A stretch of DNA of 64,000 nt from Nocardioides seonyuensis. Lineage in GTDB: Bacteria > Actinomycetota > Actinomycetes > Propionibacteriales > Nocardioidaceae. The first letter of the stretch is position 1. Each line of letters starts with the position of its first letter. The stretch covers positions 3,906,001-3,970,000 of the forward strand of contig NZ_CP038436.1 in assembly GCF_004683965.1 (NCBI RefSeq), written 5' to 3'. The position numbers and the translations under genes were made by a program. Positions 36,016-48,905 of the stretch are shown in pieces. The notes beneath the pieces are model-generated. The model worked only from the letters and a program-made list of their open reading frames with translations. It did no database searches and was not told where the DNA came from.

Positions 36016-36031
36016 TGCAACTCCCGTTGCA
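36016..36031. promoter_or_regulatory. TGCAAC-N4-GTTGCA palindrome upstream of the condensation genes
   Basis: A perfect 6-bp inverted repeat with a 4-bp spacer lies in a comparatively AT-rich patch between hisH and the condensation genes. Its position just upstream of those genes suggests an operator for a dimeric repressor. No repressor gene is adjacent. Confidence 0.4.
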
Positions 36032-36160
36032 AACGCGCGTTACTTTGCGTCACGAACATCTCGGTGTCAACGACGCCGCCCCGAATATCTGGATCGTCTC
36101 AGCGGGCAGGATGACGCGCAGGTCCGCAGCCCGTTTCGGGTATGGGGAGGCGCTCAGCAG

Positions 36161-36793
36161 TCAGAGAGACTGCACCCAGTTGCGCAGGAGCCCGGCCCCG
36201 GCGTCACCCGACTTCTCCGGATGGAACTGCGTCGCGCTGAGGGGTCCGTTCTCCACGGCGGCCACGAAGCGGTCTCCCCCGTGCTCGGCCCACGTCACCA
36301 GCGGCGCCCGGGTGCGGTCGTTGGTCACCAGGGCCCAGTCGCGGACACCGTAGGAGTGCACGAAGTAGAACCGCTCGCCCTCGACCCCCGTGAAGAGCGT
36401 CGACCCGGTCGGCACCTCGACGGTGTTCCAGCCCATGTGCGGCACGACAGGCGCCTGCAGTCGCTCGACCACGCCGGGCCACTCGTCACAACCTTCGGTC
36501 TCCACACCGTGCTCCACCCCGCGCGCGAAGAGGATCTGCATCCCGACGCAGATACCGAGCACCGGGCGGCCACCCGCGAGCCGTCGACCGATGATGCGCT
36601 CGCCCTTGATCGCCCGCAGCCCGGCCATGCACGCAGCGAACGCGCCGACCCCGGGTACGACGAGCCCGTCAGCCTCCAGCGCTCGGTCGAAGTCCGACGT
36701 CAGCGTGACGCTGGCACCTGTCCGTTCGACCGCCCGCACCACTGAGCGGAGGTTGCCCGAGCCGTAGTCGAGGACGACGACGTCCTCGCTCAC
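36161..36793 (-). CDS. hisH: Imidazole glycerol phosphate synthase, glutaminase subunit
   Basis: A 210-residue class I glutamine amidotransferase that hydrolyses glutamine and passes ammonia to HisF. The catalytic triad is visible as C82 (GICVGMQ), H191 and E193 (FHPEKSG). The N-terminal [11 protein letters not shown] is typical. The GTG start overlaps the hisB stop. It is the last gene of the hisD-hisC-hisB-hisH run; the usual next genes priA and hisF are displaced by 5.8 kb. Confidence 0.95.
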   Translation of the reverse strand: MSEDVVVLDYGSGNLRSVVRAVERTGASVTLTSDFDRALEADGLVVPGVGAFAACMAGLRAIKGERIIGRRLAGGRPVLGICVGMQILFARGVEHGVETEGCDEWPGVVERLQAPVVPHMGWNTVEVPTGSTLFTGVEGERFYFVHSYGVRDWALVTNDRTRAPLVTWAEHGGDRFVAAVENGPLSATQFHPEKSGDAGAGLLRNWVQSL

Positions 36794-37407
36794 AGTGCTC
36801 CCTTCGTCGAGGGCACACCCGTCTCTCGCGGGTCCAGCGCGATCGCGTCGCGCAGCGCGCGTGCGAAGGCCTTGAACTGCGTCTCCACGATGTGGTGCGG
36901 GTCGCGGCCGGCCAGCACGCGCACGTGCAGGGCGAGGTGGGCGTGGAAGGCGAGTGTCTCGAACACGTGTCGCGTCAGCGACCCCTGGTAGGGCGCGCCG
37001 TTGGGGCCGTTGCCGCCGATGGCGACGTACTCCTGACCCGCCGGCTCGCCGGTGTGCACGCAGTAGGGACGTCCCGACACGTCGACGACGGCCTGCACCA
37101 GCGCCTCGTCGAGCGGCACCGTCGCGTCTCCGAACCGGCGGATCCCGGCCTTGTCACCGAGAGCCTCGCGCAACGCCTGCCCGAGCGCGATCGCGGTGTC
37201 CTCGACGGAGTGGTGGGCATCGACGTGGGTGTCGCCGGTGGTGTGGACGACGAGGTCGATCAGGGAGTGCCGGGCGAAGGCGGTGAGCATGTGGTCGTAG
37301 AACGCGACGCCCGTGGTGACCTGCGACCGGCCGGTGCCGTCGAGGTGGACCTCGACCTTGACGCTCGACTCGCTCGTGGTGCGCTCGACGGTGGCCGTGC
37401 GGCTCAT
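36790..37407 (-). CDS. hisB: Imidazoleglycerol-phosphate dehydratase
   Basis: A 205-residue manganese enzyme that dehydrates imidazole glycerol phosphate to imidazole acetol phosphate. The two metal-binding His motifs are seen as [14 protein letters not shown] sequence ([14 protein letters not shown]) and the later [19 protein letters not shown]. The N-terminal [12 protein letters not shown] is also conserved. It is the monofunctional form, without a phosphatase domain. Overlaps hisC and hisH by 4 bp each. Confidence 0.95.
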   Translation of the reverse strand: MSRTATVERTTSESSVKVEVHLDGTGRSQVTTGVAFYDHMLTAFARHSLIDLVVHTTGDTHVDAHHSVEDTAIALGQALREALGDKAGIRRFGDATVPLDEALVQAVVDVSGRPYCVHTGEPAGQEYVAIGGNGPNGAPYQGSLTRHVFETLAFHAHLALHVRVLAGRDPHHIVETQFKAFARALRDAIALDPRETGVPSTKGAL

Positions 37408-38507
37408 GCTTGCTCCTTCATCACGTCAGTGAGTGCGTGCCTGAATGCTGTCATCTCCTCGGGCGTCCCGATGGACACCCGCAACCATCCCTGCGGCCCG
37501 GTCTCGCGGATCAGCACCCCCCGGTCGAGGAGGCGCTGCCAGACAGCATGCCGGTCGGGAAAGCGCCCGAACAACGCGAAATTGGAATCGGAGTCGGGCA
37601 CCTCGAGCCCTTGGTCCCGCAACCACGCCACCGTCAGGTCGCGCTCGACGCGCAGGTCCTCCACCCGGCCGAGCAGCTCAGGGGCGTGCCGCAGTGCCGC
37701 AACCGCGGTCGCCTGGGTGACCGCGGAGAGGTGGTAGGGCAACCGCACCACGCGGATGGCGTCGCCGATCGCCGGGTCCGCGGCGAGGTAGCCCAGCCTG
37801 GCCCCGGCGAGCGCGAACGCCTTGCTCATCGTGCGGGTGACCACGAGGTTGCGGTGACGCGGCAGCAGCTCCAGGGCGCTGGGCGTGCCTGCCCGGCGGA
37901 ACTCGCCGTAGGCCTCGTCGACGACGACGAGGCCGCCCGGCTCGTAGGACGCCGCCGCCTCGCACAGCGCCGAGACAGCCTCCGGAGGCAGGGCGGTTCC
38001 GGTCGGGTTGTTGGGACTGGGCAGGAGCACGATCGTCGGGCGCCGCTCGAGCACGAGCTTGCGTGCGGCGTCGAGGTCGAGCGAGAAGTCCTCCTCGCGC
38101 CGGCCCACGACCCACTCGGTCATCGCGTCGCGGGCGTACTCGGGGTACATCGAGTAGGTGGGGGCGAAGGACAGCGCGCACCTGCCCGGACCGCCGAACG
38201 CCTGCAGGAGCTGGAGCATGACCTCGTTGGAGCCGTTGGCAGCCCACACCATCTCGGGTGTGATGCCGTGGCCCCCCGAGGAGTTGAGGTAGGCCGCCAG
38301 GCCCTCGCGCAGCTCGGTGAACTCACGGTCGGGGTAGCGGTTGAGGCTGGCTGCCGCACGCCCCACCGCACGCGCGATGTCTGCTGCGGCCTCCGGCGAG
38401 GGTCCGTAGGGGTTCTCGTTGACGTTGAGCTGGACGGGCACGTCGAGCTGCGGGGCCCCGTAGGGCTCGATGCCGCGCAGCTCCTCCCGCAGAGGAGGAA
38501 AGGTCAT
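37404..38507 (-). CDS. hisC: Histidinol-phosphate aminotransferase
   Basis: A 367-residue PLP-dependent fold-type I aminotransferase. The PLP lysine is K229 in [17 protein letters not shown]. Other marks are [14 protein letters not shown], a [10 protein letters not shown] phosphate-binding loop, and LPSPNNPTG. The ATG at 38507 overlaps the hisD stop; the frame is open 56 codons upstream but that part is hisD shadow. It transfers an amino group from glutamate to imidazole acetol phosphate. Confidence 0.95.
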   Translation of the reverse strand: MTFPPLREELRGIEPYGAPQLDVPVQLNVNENPYGPSPEAAADIARAVGRAAASLNRYPDREFTELREGLAAYLNSSGGHGITPEMVWAANGSNEVMLQLLQAFGGPGRCALSFAPTYSMYPEYARDAMTEWVVGRREEDFSLDLDAARKLVLERRPTIVLLPSPNNPTGTALPPEAVSALCEAAASYEPGGLVVVDEAYGEFRRAGTPSALELLPRHRNLVVTRTMSKAFALAGARLGYLAADPAIGDAIRVVRLPYHLSAVTQATAVAALRHAPELLGRVEDLRVERDLTVAWLRDQGLEVPDSDSNFALFGRFPDRHAVWQRLLDRGVLIRETGPQGWLRVSIGTPEEMTAFRHALTDVMKEQA

Positions 38508-39808
38508 CGCTCGAACCGACTGCTCACGCCTGCGCCGTGGCCGGGCAGGTCCTCGGCCTCGGCCAGCGCGACGACGTGGTCCGCGACGGCGGCCAGTGCC
38601 TCGCGCGTGTAGTCCACCACGTGCACCTGCTTGAGGAACGACTTCACCCCGAGGCCGGAGGAGTGGCAGGCGCACCCTGCGGTGGGCAGCACGTGGTTGG
38701 ACCCGGCGCAGTAGTCGCCCACCGCGACCGGGGACCAGGACCCCAGGAAGATGGCTCCGGCATTGCGGACCCTGCTGGAGAGCGCTGCCGCGTCGCGGGT
38801 CTGGATCTCGAGGTGCTCGGACGCGTAGGCGTTCACCACGTCCAGGCCCTGGTCCATGTCGCGCACCAGGACGATGGCCGACTGCTCGCCTCCCAGCGCG
38901 TCGGCGATGCGCGCGGAGTGCCGGGTCGCACCGACCTGCTTCTCCAGCTCCGCCTCGACGTCGTCGGCCAGCACGTCGGAGTCGGTGACCAGGAGTGCGG
39001 CCGAGGTGCCGCCGTGCTCGGCCTCGGTGAGGAGGTCCGCGGCAACGAATGCGGCCTCTGCCGAGTCGTCGGCGAGCACCGCGATCTCACTGGGACCGGC
39101 TTCGGAGTCGATGCCGACGAGCCCGCGCAGAAGTCGCTTGGCTGCGGTCACGTAGAGGTTGCCGGGGCCAATGACCATGTCGACGCGGCGACAGGGCCCG
39201 GCGCCGTGCGCGAACATCGCGACCGCCTGGGCGCCGCCGACGGCGTAGACCTCGTCCACCCCGAGCAAGGCGCAGGCAGCCAGGATCGACGCGTCGGGCA
39301 AGCCGGTCTCGCGCGTGGGCGGAGCCGACAACGCGATGGACCTGACTCCTGCCACCTGGGCAGGGACGACGTTCATGACCACGGTGGAGACGAGGGGCGC
39401 CAACCCTCCGGGGACGTAGAGGCCGACCCGGTCCACCGGCACCGACCTGTGGGTCACGACCGCGCCGGGGGCCACCTCGATGCTGTGGTCGTCCTCGAGG
39501 TCGGCCTCGCACGTCGCGCGCAAGCGTCGTACGGACTCCTCGAGCGCGGCGCGGACGCCGGGGTCGAGTGCCTCGAGCGACCGGACCAGCGCCTCCGAGG
39601 GGACCCGCAGGTCGTCGAGACGCACCCCGTCGAGCTCCTCGGTCAGCTCGACGATCGCGTCGACGCCGCGCGTGCGCACGGCGTCGACGATCTCCTGCAC
39701 CCGATGCATCACGGCCTCGACGTCGAACTCGGCGCGAGGAACGCTCGCGCGGTAGTCGACGGACGCCGGGTCGGCGTCCCTCAGGTCGATGCGACGGATC
39801 AGGGACAT
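38504..39808 (-). CDS. hisD: Histidinol dehydrogenase
   Basis: A 434-residue zinc enzyme that oxidises histidinol to histidine in two NAD-dependent steps. Recognisable blocks are [51 protein letters not shown], and the zinc-site region [13 protein letters not shown] and [12 protein letters not shown]. The C-terminal [13 protein letters not shown] block is typical. It is the first gene of the operon; a 75-bp gap separates it from the divergent LON-domain gene and probably holds both promoters. Confidence 0.95.
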   Translation of the reverse strand: MSLIRRIDLRDADPASVDYRASVPRAEFDVEAVMHRVQEIVDAVRTRGVDAIVELTEELDGVRLDDLRVPSEALVRSLEALDPGVRAALEESVRRLRATCEADLEDDHSIEVAPGAVVTHRSVPVDRVGLYVPGGLAPLVSTVVMNVVPAQVAGVRSIALSAPPTRETGLPDASILAACALLGVDEVYAVGGAQAVAMFAHGAGPCRRVDMVIGPGNLYVTAAKRLLRGLVGIDSEAGPSEIAVLADDSAEAAFVAADLLTEAEHGGTSAALLVTDSDVLADDVEAELEKQVGATRHSARIADALGGEQSAIVLVRDMDQGLDVVNAYASEHLEIQTRDAAALSSRVRNAGAIFLGSWSPVAVGDYCAGSNHVLPTAGCACHSSGLGVKSFLKQVHVVDYTREALAAVADHVVALAEAEDLPGHGAGVSSRFER

Positions 39809-39883
39809 GCCCCGATTCTAGGTTCGCCCCGGTGGCGGCGTTGCCCCGCCCACGAGGCGTGGACGAGTGGCTAGGGTCGTGGC

Positions 39884-40549
39884 GTGGCCGACTCCATGCC
39901 GATGTTCCCGCTGAACACCGTGGTGTTCCCCGGCATGACCGTGCCCCTGCACGTCTTCGAGGAGCGCTACCGCGCCCTGGTCGACCACCTGCTCGAGGTG
40001 CCGGACCCCGGCCAGCGCGTGTTCGGGACGGTGGCGATCCGTGAGGGCTACGAGGTCGGCGACCACGGCGCCCAGTCCATCTACCGGGTCGGATGCACCC
40101 TTCAGCTCACCGAGGTCGAGCCGCGACCTGACGGCTCCTTCGACGTCGTGGCCGTCGGCCGGGACAGGCTGCTGCTCGACCGCATGGAGCCCGGCGGCGA
40201 CTACCCCCACGGCCTCGCCAGCGTCGTCGTGGAGCCGCGTGTCCGGGTCGAGGAGCAGGTGCTGGACCGCGCCCGGGCCACGTTCACGGCCTACCGTGCC
40301 GCCATGGCCCAGCTCCAGGGTGACCCGTTCAGCGGCACGCTGCCGCGCGACCCCGACTACCTGGCCTGGACGCTGTCGGCCATCGCGCCGCTGCCGATGG
40401 CGGAGCGGCAGTCGCTCCTCGAGGCGCCCGACTCCCAGGAACGGCTCGAGCTGGTGACCCACCTGCTGCGCGAGGAGCTGCGCGCGATCAACGTGATCCC
40501 CTCGCTGCCGGCCACCCAGGTCGCGCGCACAGCGTGGTCGCCCAACTGA
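39884..40549 (+). CDS. LON N-terminal (substrate-binding) domain protein
   Basis: A 221-residue stand-alone LON-SB domain: MPMFPLNTVVFPGMTVPLHV at the N-terminus, FEERYRALV, the central YRVGCTLQLTEVE strands, and a helical C-terminal half. It lacks the AAA+ and protease domains, as usual for these short proteins, whose function is unclear. The GTG at 39884 was chosen because the conserved FPLN motif starts within ten residues. A YbaK-like gene follows almost directly, so the two are probably one transcript. Confidence 0.85.
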   Translation: MADSMPMFPLNTVVFPGMTVPLHVFEERYRALVDHLLEVPDPGQRVFGTVAIREGYEVGDHGAQSIYRVGCTLQLTEVEPRPDGSFDVVAVGRDRLLLDRMEPGGDYPHGLASVVVEPRVRVEEQVLDRARATFTAYRAAMAQLQGDPFSGTLPRDPDYLAWTLSAIAPLPMAERQSLLEAPDSQERLELVTHLLREELRAINVIPSLPATQVARTAWSPN

Positions 40550-40551
40550 CG

Positions 40552-41049
40552 ATGGGACGCAAGAAGCCGGCGGGCGGCTCAGGCACACGCGCGACCACCG
40601 TGCTCACCGAGGCTGGCATCCACTTCACCAGCCGGGCCTACGAGCACGACCCCCGCGCCGAGAGCTTCGGCCTGGAGGCGGCCGAGGCCCTCGGGGTCGA
40701 GCCGGAGCGCGTGCTCAAGACCTTGATGGCGCTGCTCGACGGCGCCCTCGTCGTGGGCATCGTGCCGGTGTCCGGTCAGCTCGACCTGAAGGCGCTCGCT
40801 CGCGCGCTCGGCGGCAGCAAGGCCGTGATGGCGCCCGTTGACCTGGCCGAGCGTGCCACCGGCTACGTCGCCGGCGGCATCTCCCCCGTCGGCCAGCGCC
40901 GGCCGCACCCCACCGTCCTCGACGAGAGTGCGCTGTCGTACGACACCGTGCTCGTGTCCGGCGGCAGGCGCGGCCTCGACCTCGAGCTCGCGCCTGCCGA
41001 CCTGGTCACGGTGACCGGGGCCGTGGTGGCGGCCGTCAGTCGGTCGTGA
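40552..41049 (+). CDS. ybaK: YbaK/EbsC-type aminoacyl-tRNA deacylase
   Basis: A 165-residue editing protein that removes mischarged Cys from tRNA-Pro. Marks: TTVLTEAGIHFTSRAYEHD, then EALGVEPERVLKTLMALLDG with the conserved Lys, a VVGIVPVSGQLDLKALAR stretch, and GYVAGGISPVGQRRPHPTVLDE. The ATG at 40552 is 3 bp after the LON-domain stop. Its 3' end overlaps the convergent DUF3352 gene by 14 bp. Confidence 0.9.
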   Translation: MGRKKPAGGSGTRATTVLTEAGIHFTSRAYEHDPRAESFGLEAAEALGVEPERVLKTLMALLDGALVVGIVPVSGQLDLKALARALGGSKAVMAPVDLAERATGYVAGGISPVGQRRPHPTVLDESALSYDTVLVSGGRRGLDLELAPADLVTVTGAVVAAVSRS

Positions 41050-42625
41050 GCCTCACCACGCCGTGACCGACTCCGTCGTCGAACCAGCTGCTCACGCCCA
41101 GGGCTGAGAGCGGTGCGAGGTTCTCGGCGACCGTCGGGTCGATGTCGTCGGCGACCCGCACGAGCCAGTCGTCGTCGGCGTTGAAGTTGACGAACAGGAC
41201 CGCCTGCGCGTCGCCAGAATCGTCGACGAGGTCCTCGAACACCTCGTTGTCGCCGAGGGACCCGTCCTCGGCGAGCTCCTCCCGGAACGCGTCGTCGGGA
41301 CTCATCGCGACGTGGTCGTCGGACGCGGCCGACTCGAGCAGTCCTTGCTCGTCGGGGCCCAGCTGCGGCTCGATCTTGTCGAGGACGCTTCGCACGTCAT
41401 CGGGGTCACCCTTGATCTTCACGCCGATCGGCAGCTCGAGCACGCCGCCGTTGGCGAGCGCGTCGGCGTCGATGCCATCGCCCAGTGCCACGGTCATGCC
41501 TTCGCCGAAGAGCTTCTCGAGGTCAGTGGGCAAGTCCAGGCCGGTGGCTTCGCTCGCCTCCGCGTAGAGGTCCTCGACGGTGGTGTCCTCGCCCTCGGCG
41601 GTGGCGATCTGCTCGGCGATGGCGTCGACCCAGCCGTCCTTGAGACCCATGCCCAGGGCGGCGACGGTGTCCTCGGGCAGCGACGCGACGAGGTCCATGC
41701 CGACGGTGCTCGCGAAGAACTCCTGCATCTGCTGGTTGGCGCTGGCAGCGGACTCGATCTCGAGCGCCCCGTCGTCGAAGCGCACGGTCATCGCCATGCC
41801 CTCGAAGTCCTCGATGGCACCCGTCATCGAGGGGTCGCCGGCCATGGTCGCGGGGCCGAAGAACATGCCGCTCGAGGCGAAAACGTCGTCGAAGTGGGCG
41901 GCCGCCCCAGCTGCCACGTAGACGGAGAGGATGCCCGGGTCACCGGCTTCGCCGGTCCACCGGGTGAACTCGTCGTCGTCGGCCAGGGAGCCCTCGCCCG
42001 CCGCCTCGACGACGCCCTCGACCGCCTCGTGGTCCTCCCCCACGACCAGCCAGTCACCCTCGATGATCCACGGACCGGTCTCGGCCGAGGCGTCCTCGTC
42101 GTCACCACCGCACACCCGCACGAAGTTGGCCATCCCGTCCTCGGCCTTGCCGGGGTCGGTCACCTGGATGACGCCGACCGGGACGACCTCGCCGTCGGCC
42201 CCCTCGACCCCGGCCATGGCTGCTCGCGAGCCGAGCCACGGGTCGATGTCCCGCTCGAAGTCGAGCCCCTCGCACTCGCCGGACTCGGTGAGCTCGGCGA
42301 AGAGCTGCTCGCGCAGGTCGTCGTCGGCGTCGAAGTTCATCTCCTCCTCGAGTCCGGGGAACTTGCGGAGAGTCCGGATCGCCTCGATCTTCTGGCTGCC
42401 GCTCGGATCCAGGTCGATCGACGCGTAGGCCACCGTGGTCGAAGCGGGCAGCGCCTCGGCCGGCTGGGCTCCCGTCGCGAAGAAGCTCGTCGCCGCCCAG
42501 GCGGCACCCCCGATCACGGCCGCCGTGGCCACGACGCCCCCCAGCACGATCGCCCGCTTGCGATTGTCAGTCTTGGTCTCGACACCTTCGTCGAGGTATT
42601 CAGCTTGTCCACCCGTGTCAGTCAT
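41036..42625 (-). CDS. DUF3352-family protein with N-terminal membrane anchor
   Basis: A 529-residue very acidic protein. A single membrane segment lies near residues 24-48, leaving a large outside domain. The exported part has the DUF3352 pattern: TTVAYASIDLDPSGSQKIEA, a CEGLDFERDIDPWLGSRAA region, and a VPVGVIQVTDPGKAEDGM block. No enzyme activity is known. The ATG at 42625 begins the conserved cytosolic tail; an open frame continues upstream but overlaps unrelated sequence. Confidence 0.85.
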   Translation of the reverse strand: MTDTGGQAEYLDEGVETKTDNRKRAIVLGGVVATAAVIGGAAWAATSFFATGAQPAEALPASTTVAYASIDLDPSGSQKIEAIRTLRKFPGLEEEMNFDADDDLREQLFAELTESGECEGLDFERDIDPWLGSRAAMAGVEGADGEVVPVGVIQVTDPGKAEDGMANFVRVCGGDDEDASAETGPWIIEGDWLVVGEDHEAVEGVVEAAGEGSLADDDEFTRWTGEAGDPGILSVYVAAGAAAHFDDVFASSGMFFGPATMAGDPSMTGAIEDFEGMAMTVRFDDGALEIESAASANQQMQEFFASTVGMDLVASLPEDTVAALGMGLKDGWVDAIAEQIATAEGEDTTVEDLYAEASEATGLDLPTDLEKLFGEGMTVALGDGIDADALANGGVLELPIGVKIKGDPDDVRSVLDKIEPQLGPDEQGLLESAASDDHVAMSPDDAFREELAEDGSLGDNEVFEDLVDDSGDAQAVLFVNFNADDDWLVRVADDIDPTVAENLAPLSALGVSSWFDDGVGHGVVRLTTD

Positions 42626-42775
42626 GGGCGGGAGCCTACTGGCGCTCGCGCCTCGGTACGCCGCTCCGGCTGAGGTGTGAAATGGGCTCTCGGAGCTCGT
42701 GCGGGGACCGCATGGGTTCCTGGCGCAGCCGCGAGGGACGTTGCCTGTTGCCCACCGCGCCGACGAGCGCCATGC

Positions 42776-43105
42776 CTGGACTCCAGCGAGACGTACTGCG
42801 CGCTGTTGATCGGTGGCGCTGGCCTCTCCGCGCTGATCCTCACTACACACGAGGACGGGATCGCCGCGCCCTTCAGCGAGTTCCGCCCCGGTCTCGACCA
42901 CGTGAGCCTCGCCGTCCCAGATCTGGCGAGCCTCGAGGAGTGGCGAGCGCGGCTCACGGAGCAGGGCGTGGGCTCCGACCTTCGCTGGAGCGAATGGGGA
43001 CACCACCTCAACTTCAGGGATCCGGACAACATCGCCGTGGAGTTGGTGGTGGTCGAGCCGGACGCAGAAGTGCAACAGGTGCTGGGTCGCGCGGCGCGTA
43101 CCTGA
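42776..43105 (+). pseudogene. 5'-truncated VOC-family (glyoxalase-like) gene
   Basis: The frame encodes the C-terminal two-thirds of a VOC/glyoxalase domain: YCALLIGGAGLSALILTTHE, PGLDHVSLAVPDLASLEEW, then WGHHLNFRDPDNIAVELVV with the metal-type His and Glu. The expected N-terminal strand with its first metal ligand is missing, and the upstream in-frame sequence from 42677 shows no VOC similarity. It is therefore probably a decayed gene, though an intact shortened protein cannot be excluded. It lies between two divergent minus-strand genes. Confidence 0.6.
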
Positions 43106-43128
43106 GGTGGTCCCGACACGGGACCTGC

Positions 43129-44517
43129 TCAGCAGGTGGGCAGGGTGATCGTGCCGGTGGGGGTGACGAGGGCGGTGACTCCGGCGGGGCCGGTCCACAG
43201 GTAGGTGCCCGGAGTGGTGCGTTGGTAGGTCCAGCTCCCGGTGGTCTTGGCTCGGTGGTGTCTTCGACACAGCGGCGCAAGATTGTCAGGTCTTGTCTGG
43301 CCGCTGCCGTCTTCTCGGGGAGGACCACCTTCGTCTGGGTCCTCGTAGGGCTCGATGTGGTCGAGGTCGGCGTGCCGTGAGGGGTGTGAGCACCACGGGA
43401 ACACGCAGGTCGAGTCGCGGAGAACGACCTGCTCGGCCATCCGCCGTGGCGGGTCGTGCCGGTCCACGGACCAGGTGTCCTCGCTCGCGACGTGGAGGAC
43501 CGGCTGGATGGTGACCCGGGCCCTGCCCATCCACTCCTTGATCTGGTCGAGGGTGACCGGGCCGAGACCTTCGACGGTGCCGACCGCACCGGGTACGCCG
43601 GCGGCGACGTCGGCGAGGGAGGCGTGAAGGTAGAGGCGGACCCTGGCGTCGCGGCGCTCGATGAGGCGGCGGCGGACTGCGGCCTGTTCCTCCGGGGTCG
43701 TCTCCTCGTCGAGGAGGGTGGTGAGGTCGAGGCGGGCCTGGGCGTCGGCGATGACACCGAGGGCCTTGGCCTTGCGGACCTCGAAGGTGTCGCCGTCACC
43801 CAGGGCGCCGAGTGCTTCTGCTTCGGCGCGCACGACGTCGTGGAACCGGGTCAGGTCGAGGGTGTCGCCGACGGCGTGGATCTCTGAGGTCGCGCCGCCC
43901 TCGCGGGGGTCGCGGTGCTTGAGCTGCACGTCCCACTCGCTGCGGCTGCGCTTGTCCTTCTCGGCCAGGGGCTCGCCGTCGACACGGGCGGCGGCCTCGG
44001 CGATCAACCGGTCCAACGCCCCGAGGCTGAGGGACCCGACCCTGCCGGCGGTGTGCCGGTCCACCCACAGGGCAGCGTCCAGGGACAGGTCGCGGGTGCG
44101 GGCTGCGACCCGCCGCGCCTTCCACGCAGGCACGAATCCGGCCTGGGTCTGGTGCCACAGCACCGGGAGTCGGTGGTGCAGGTCCAGCGAATCCGCGAGC
44201 AGCGCCGTCGCAGACGAAGGGGCGATCCCACAAGCGACGGCGAGCGGCTCGGCGGTGAACGCCGCCACCGCCGGCGTCCCTTCACCGCCCAACGTCTCCG
44301 GGGCTTCTAGGACCGAAGGCAACACGGGTCCGTGAGCGGTCTCGGCCGCGTCCACGACCGGGTGCGCGATCGCCCACTCGTAGGCGATACGCAACTGGTG
44401 CACCGCCGCCTCGCGCAGCACCGCCTCGCACTCCGCCGCCTGCTCCAACAGACCGGTCACGCTCGCACCCGCGAGGTCGACGACCTCGAGATCGGAGTCT
44501 TGTGCGGTGCTGGTCAT
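43129..44517 (-). CDS. DUF222/HNH endonuclease-like protein (13E12 type)
   Basis: A 462-residue protein with an N-terminal DUF222 domain (to about residue 320) and a C-terminal HNH module: DSTCVFPWCSHPSRHADLDH, then a DNLAPLCRRHHRAK segment with paired His and metal Cys residues. This is the class of multicopy actinobacterial proteins first noted as 13E12 repeats. Function is uncertain; HNH suggests DNA cleavage. ATG 44517 was chosen over the in-frame upstream extension. A composite dispersed repeat lies 60 bp upstream. Confidence 0.85.
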   Translation of the reverse strand: MTSTAQDSDLEVVDLAGASVTGLLEQAAECEAVLREAAVHQLRIAYEWAIAHPVVDAAETAHGPVLPSVLEAPETLGGEGTPAVAAFTAEPLAVACGIAPSSATALLADSLDLHHRLPVLWHQTQAGFVPAWKARRVAARTRDLSLDAALWVDRHTAGRVGSLSLGALDRLIAEAAARVDGEPLAEKDKRSRSEWDVQLKHRDPREGGATSEIHAVGDTLDLTRFHDVVRAEAEALGALGDGDTFEVRKAKALGVIADAQARLDLTTLLDEETTPEEQAAVRRRLIERRDARVRLYLHASLADVAAGVPGAVGTVEGLGPVTLDQIKEWMGRARVTIQPVLHVASEDTWSVDRHDPPRRMAEQVVLRDSTCVFPWCSHPSRHADLDHIEPYEDPDEGGPPREDGSGQTRPDNLAPLCRRHHRAKTTGSWTYQRTTPGTYLWTGPAGVTALVTPTGTITLPTC

Positions 44518-44576
44518 GGGAATACTCAACCAGTCACCACCGACAGTCCAAGGCCCCAGAACTCCCATTCCACAGG

Positions 44577-44655
44577 GGTTTCGAGACAGGACCCTTCGAG
44601 ACGGCCGCGGGCGGCCTCCTCAGGACGGCGCTCCGTCCTTCCTCAACCACCGGAG
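44577..44655. repeat. Composite GTTTCGAGAC...CTCAACCACCGG dispersed repeat
   Basis: The sequence begins with GTTTCGAGACAGG, contains a second TTCGAGACGG start and a CTCCTCA segment, and ends with TCCTCAACCACCGG. An internal AGGACGG-CGCT-CCGTCCT hairpin (44622-44639) lies near the right end. It looks like nested copies of the short repeat found dispersed in Nocardioides-type genomes. Copy number elsewhere cannot be seen here. Confidence 0.55.
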
Positions 44656-44676
44656 GGTGGGGGCTTGCGCGCTTCG

Positions 44677-45188
44677 TCAGCCGGCGTCGCGAGATGTGCG
44701 CGGGCCGAGGAGATAGCTCACGGCCAATCCGGTGACTGCGCCGAGGGGCCAGGCGAGCAGGGCGGGAGATCGCAGGGGGTTGCGCGTGTCGTCGGCGGTT
44801 GCCACCACGAGGTCTGACGGGATGGTGGTGAAGTCGGCCTCTCCCGCTGCCAGCACGCGGGGGTCCGGCGGGCCGAGCAGGTGGCCGATGGAGTACATGA
44901 CCCAGGCAGCGAGCGCAGACCCCACGACGACGCCCACGAGCGTCGCGACCTCATGACGCGGGACGGCCGAGACCACGACACCCAGCACCAGGCCGACGGG
45001 GAACGCCAGGGCGACATAGAGCGCAGTGCCCGAGAGGGCGACGTCGGGACCGGCAGGGTCGAGGAGCCACATCCCCTGGTAGGCGACACCCGAGGGCGGC
45101 TCCCACCACGCGTTCCAGATGACGCCTGCCAACGCTCCGCACGCCACGAACCCGACCACCACGAGGCAGGCCCGACCCCAGGGTCCGG

Positions 45189-45204
<16 letters not shown>
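44677..45204 (-). CDS. DUF2567-like membrane protein
   Basis: A 175-residue polytopic membrane protein with about four hydrophobic segments (roughly residues 10-30, 58-80, 85-106 and 148-168). The order of segments and the SPALLAWPLGAVTG end resemble DUF2567 proteins. The start lies 16 bp inside the 3' end of dnaE, so it is probably read through from dnaE. Function unknown. Confidence 0.65.
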
Positions 45205-48737
<3,533 letters not shown>

Positions 48738-48905
48738 GAGCGGGTCTTCCACACCTTCCGGGTCGCGAGCGGGTCGGGAAAAGAGGTCGTGCAGGTGGAG
48801 CAGGGACCGCTGGCGCAGGTCTCAGGGGGAAGAGCGCCAGCCTACGTCAGTCTGCCGCAGCCCACCGACAGGACACACGCGCCGTCGGCGACCCGGACGT
48901 CGGTG

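Noticed and set aside
42626..43270. N-terminal extension of the DUF3352 frame
   Set aside because: The extension overlaps the VOC remnant, has no similarity and precedes a natural ATG and membrane anchor.
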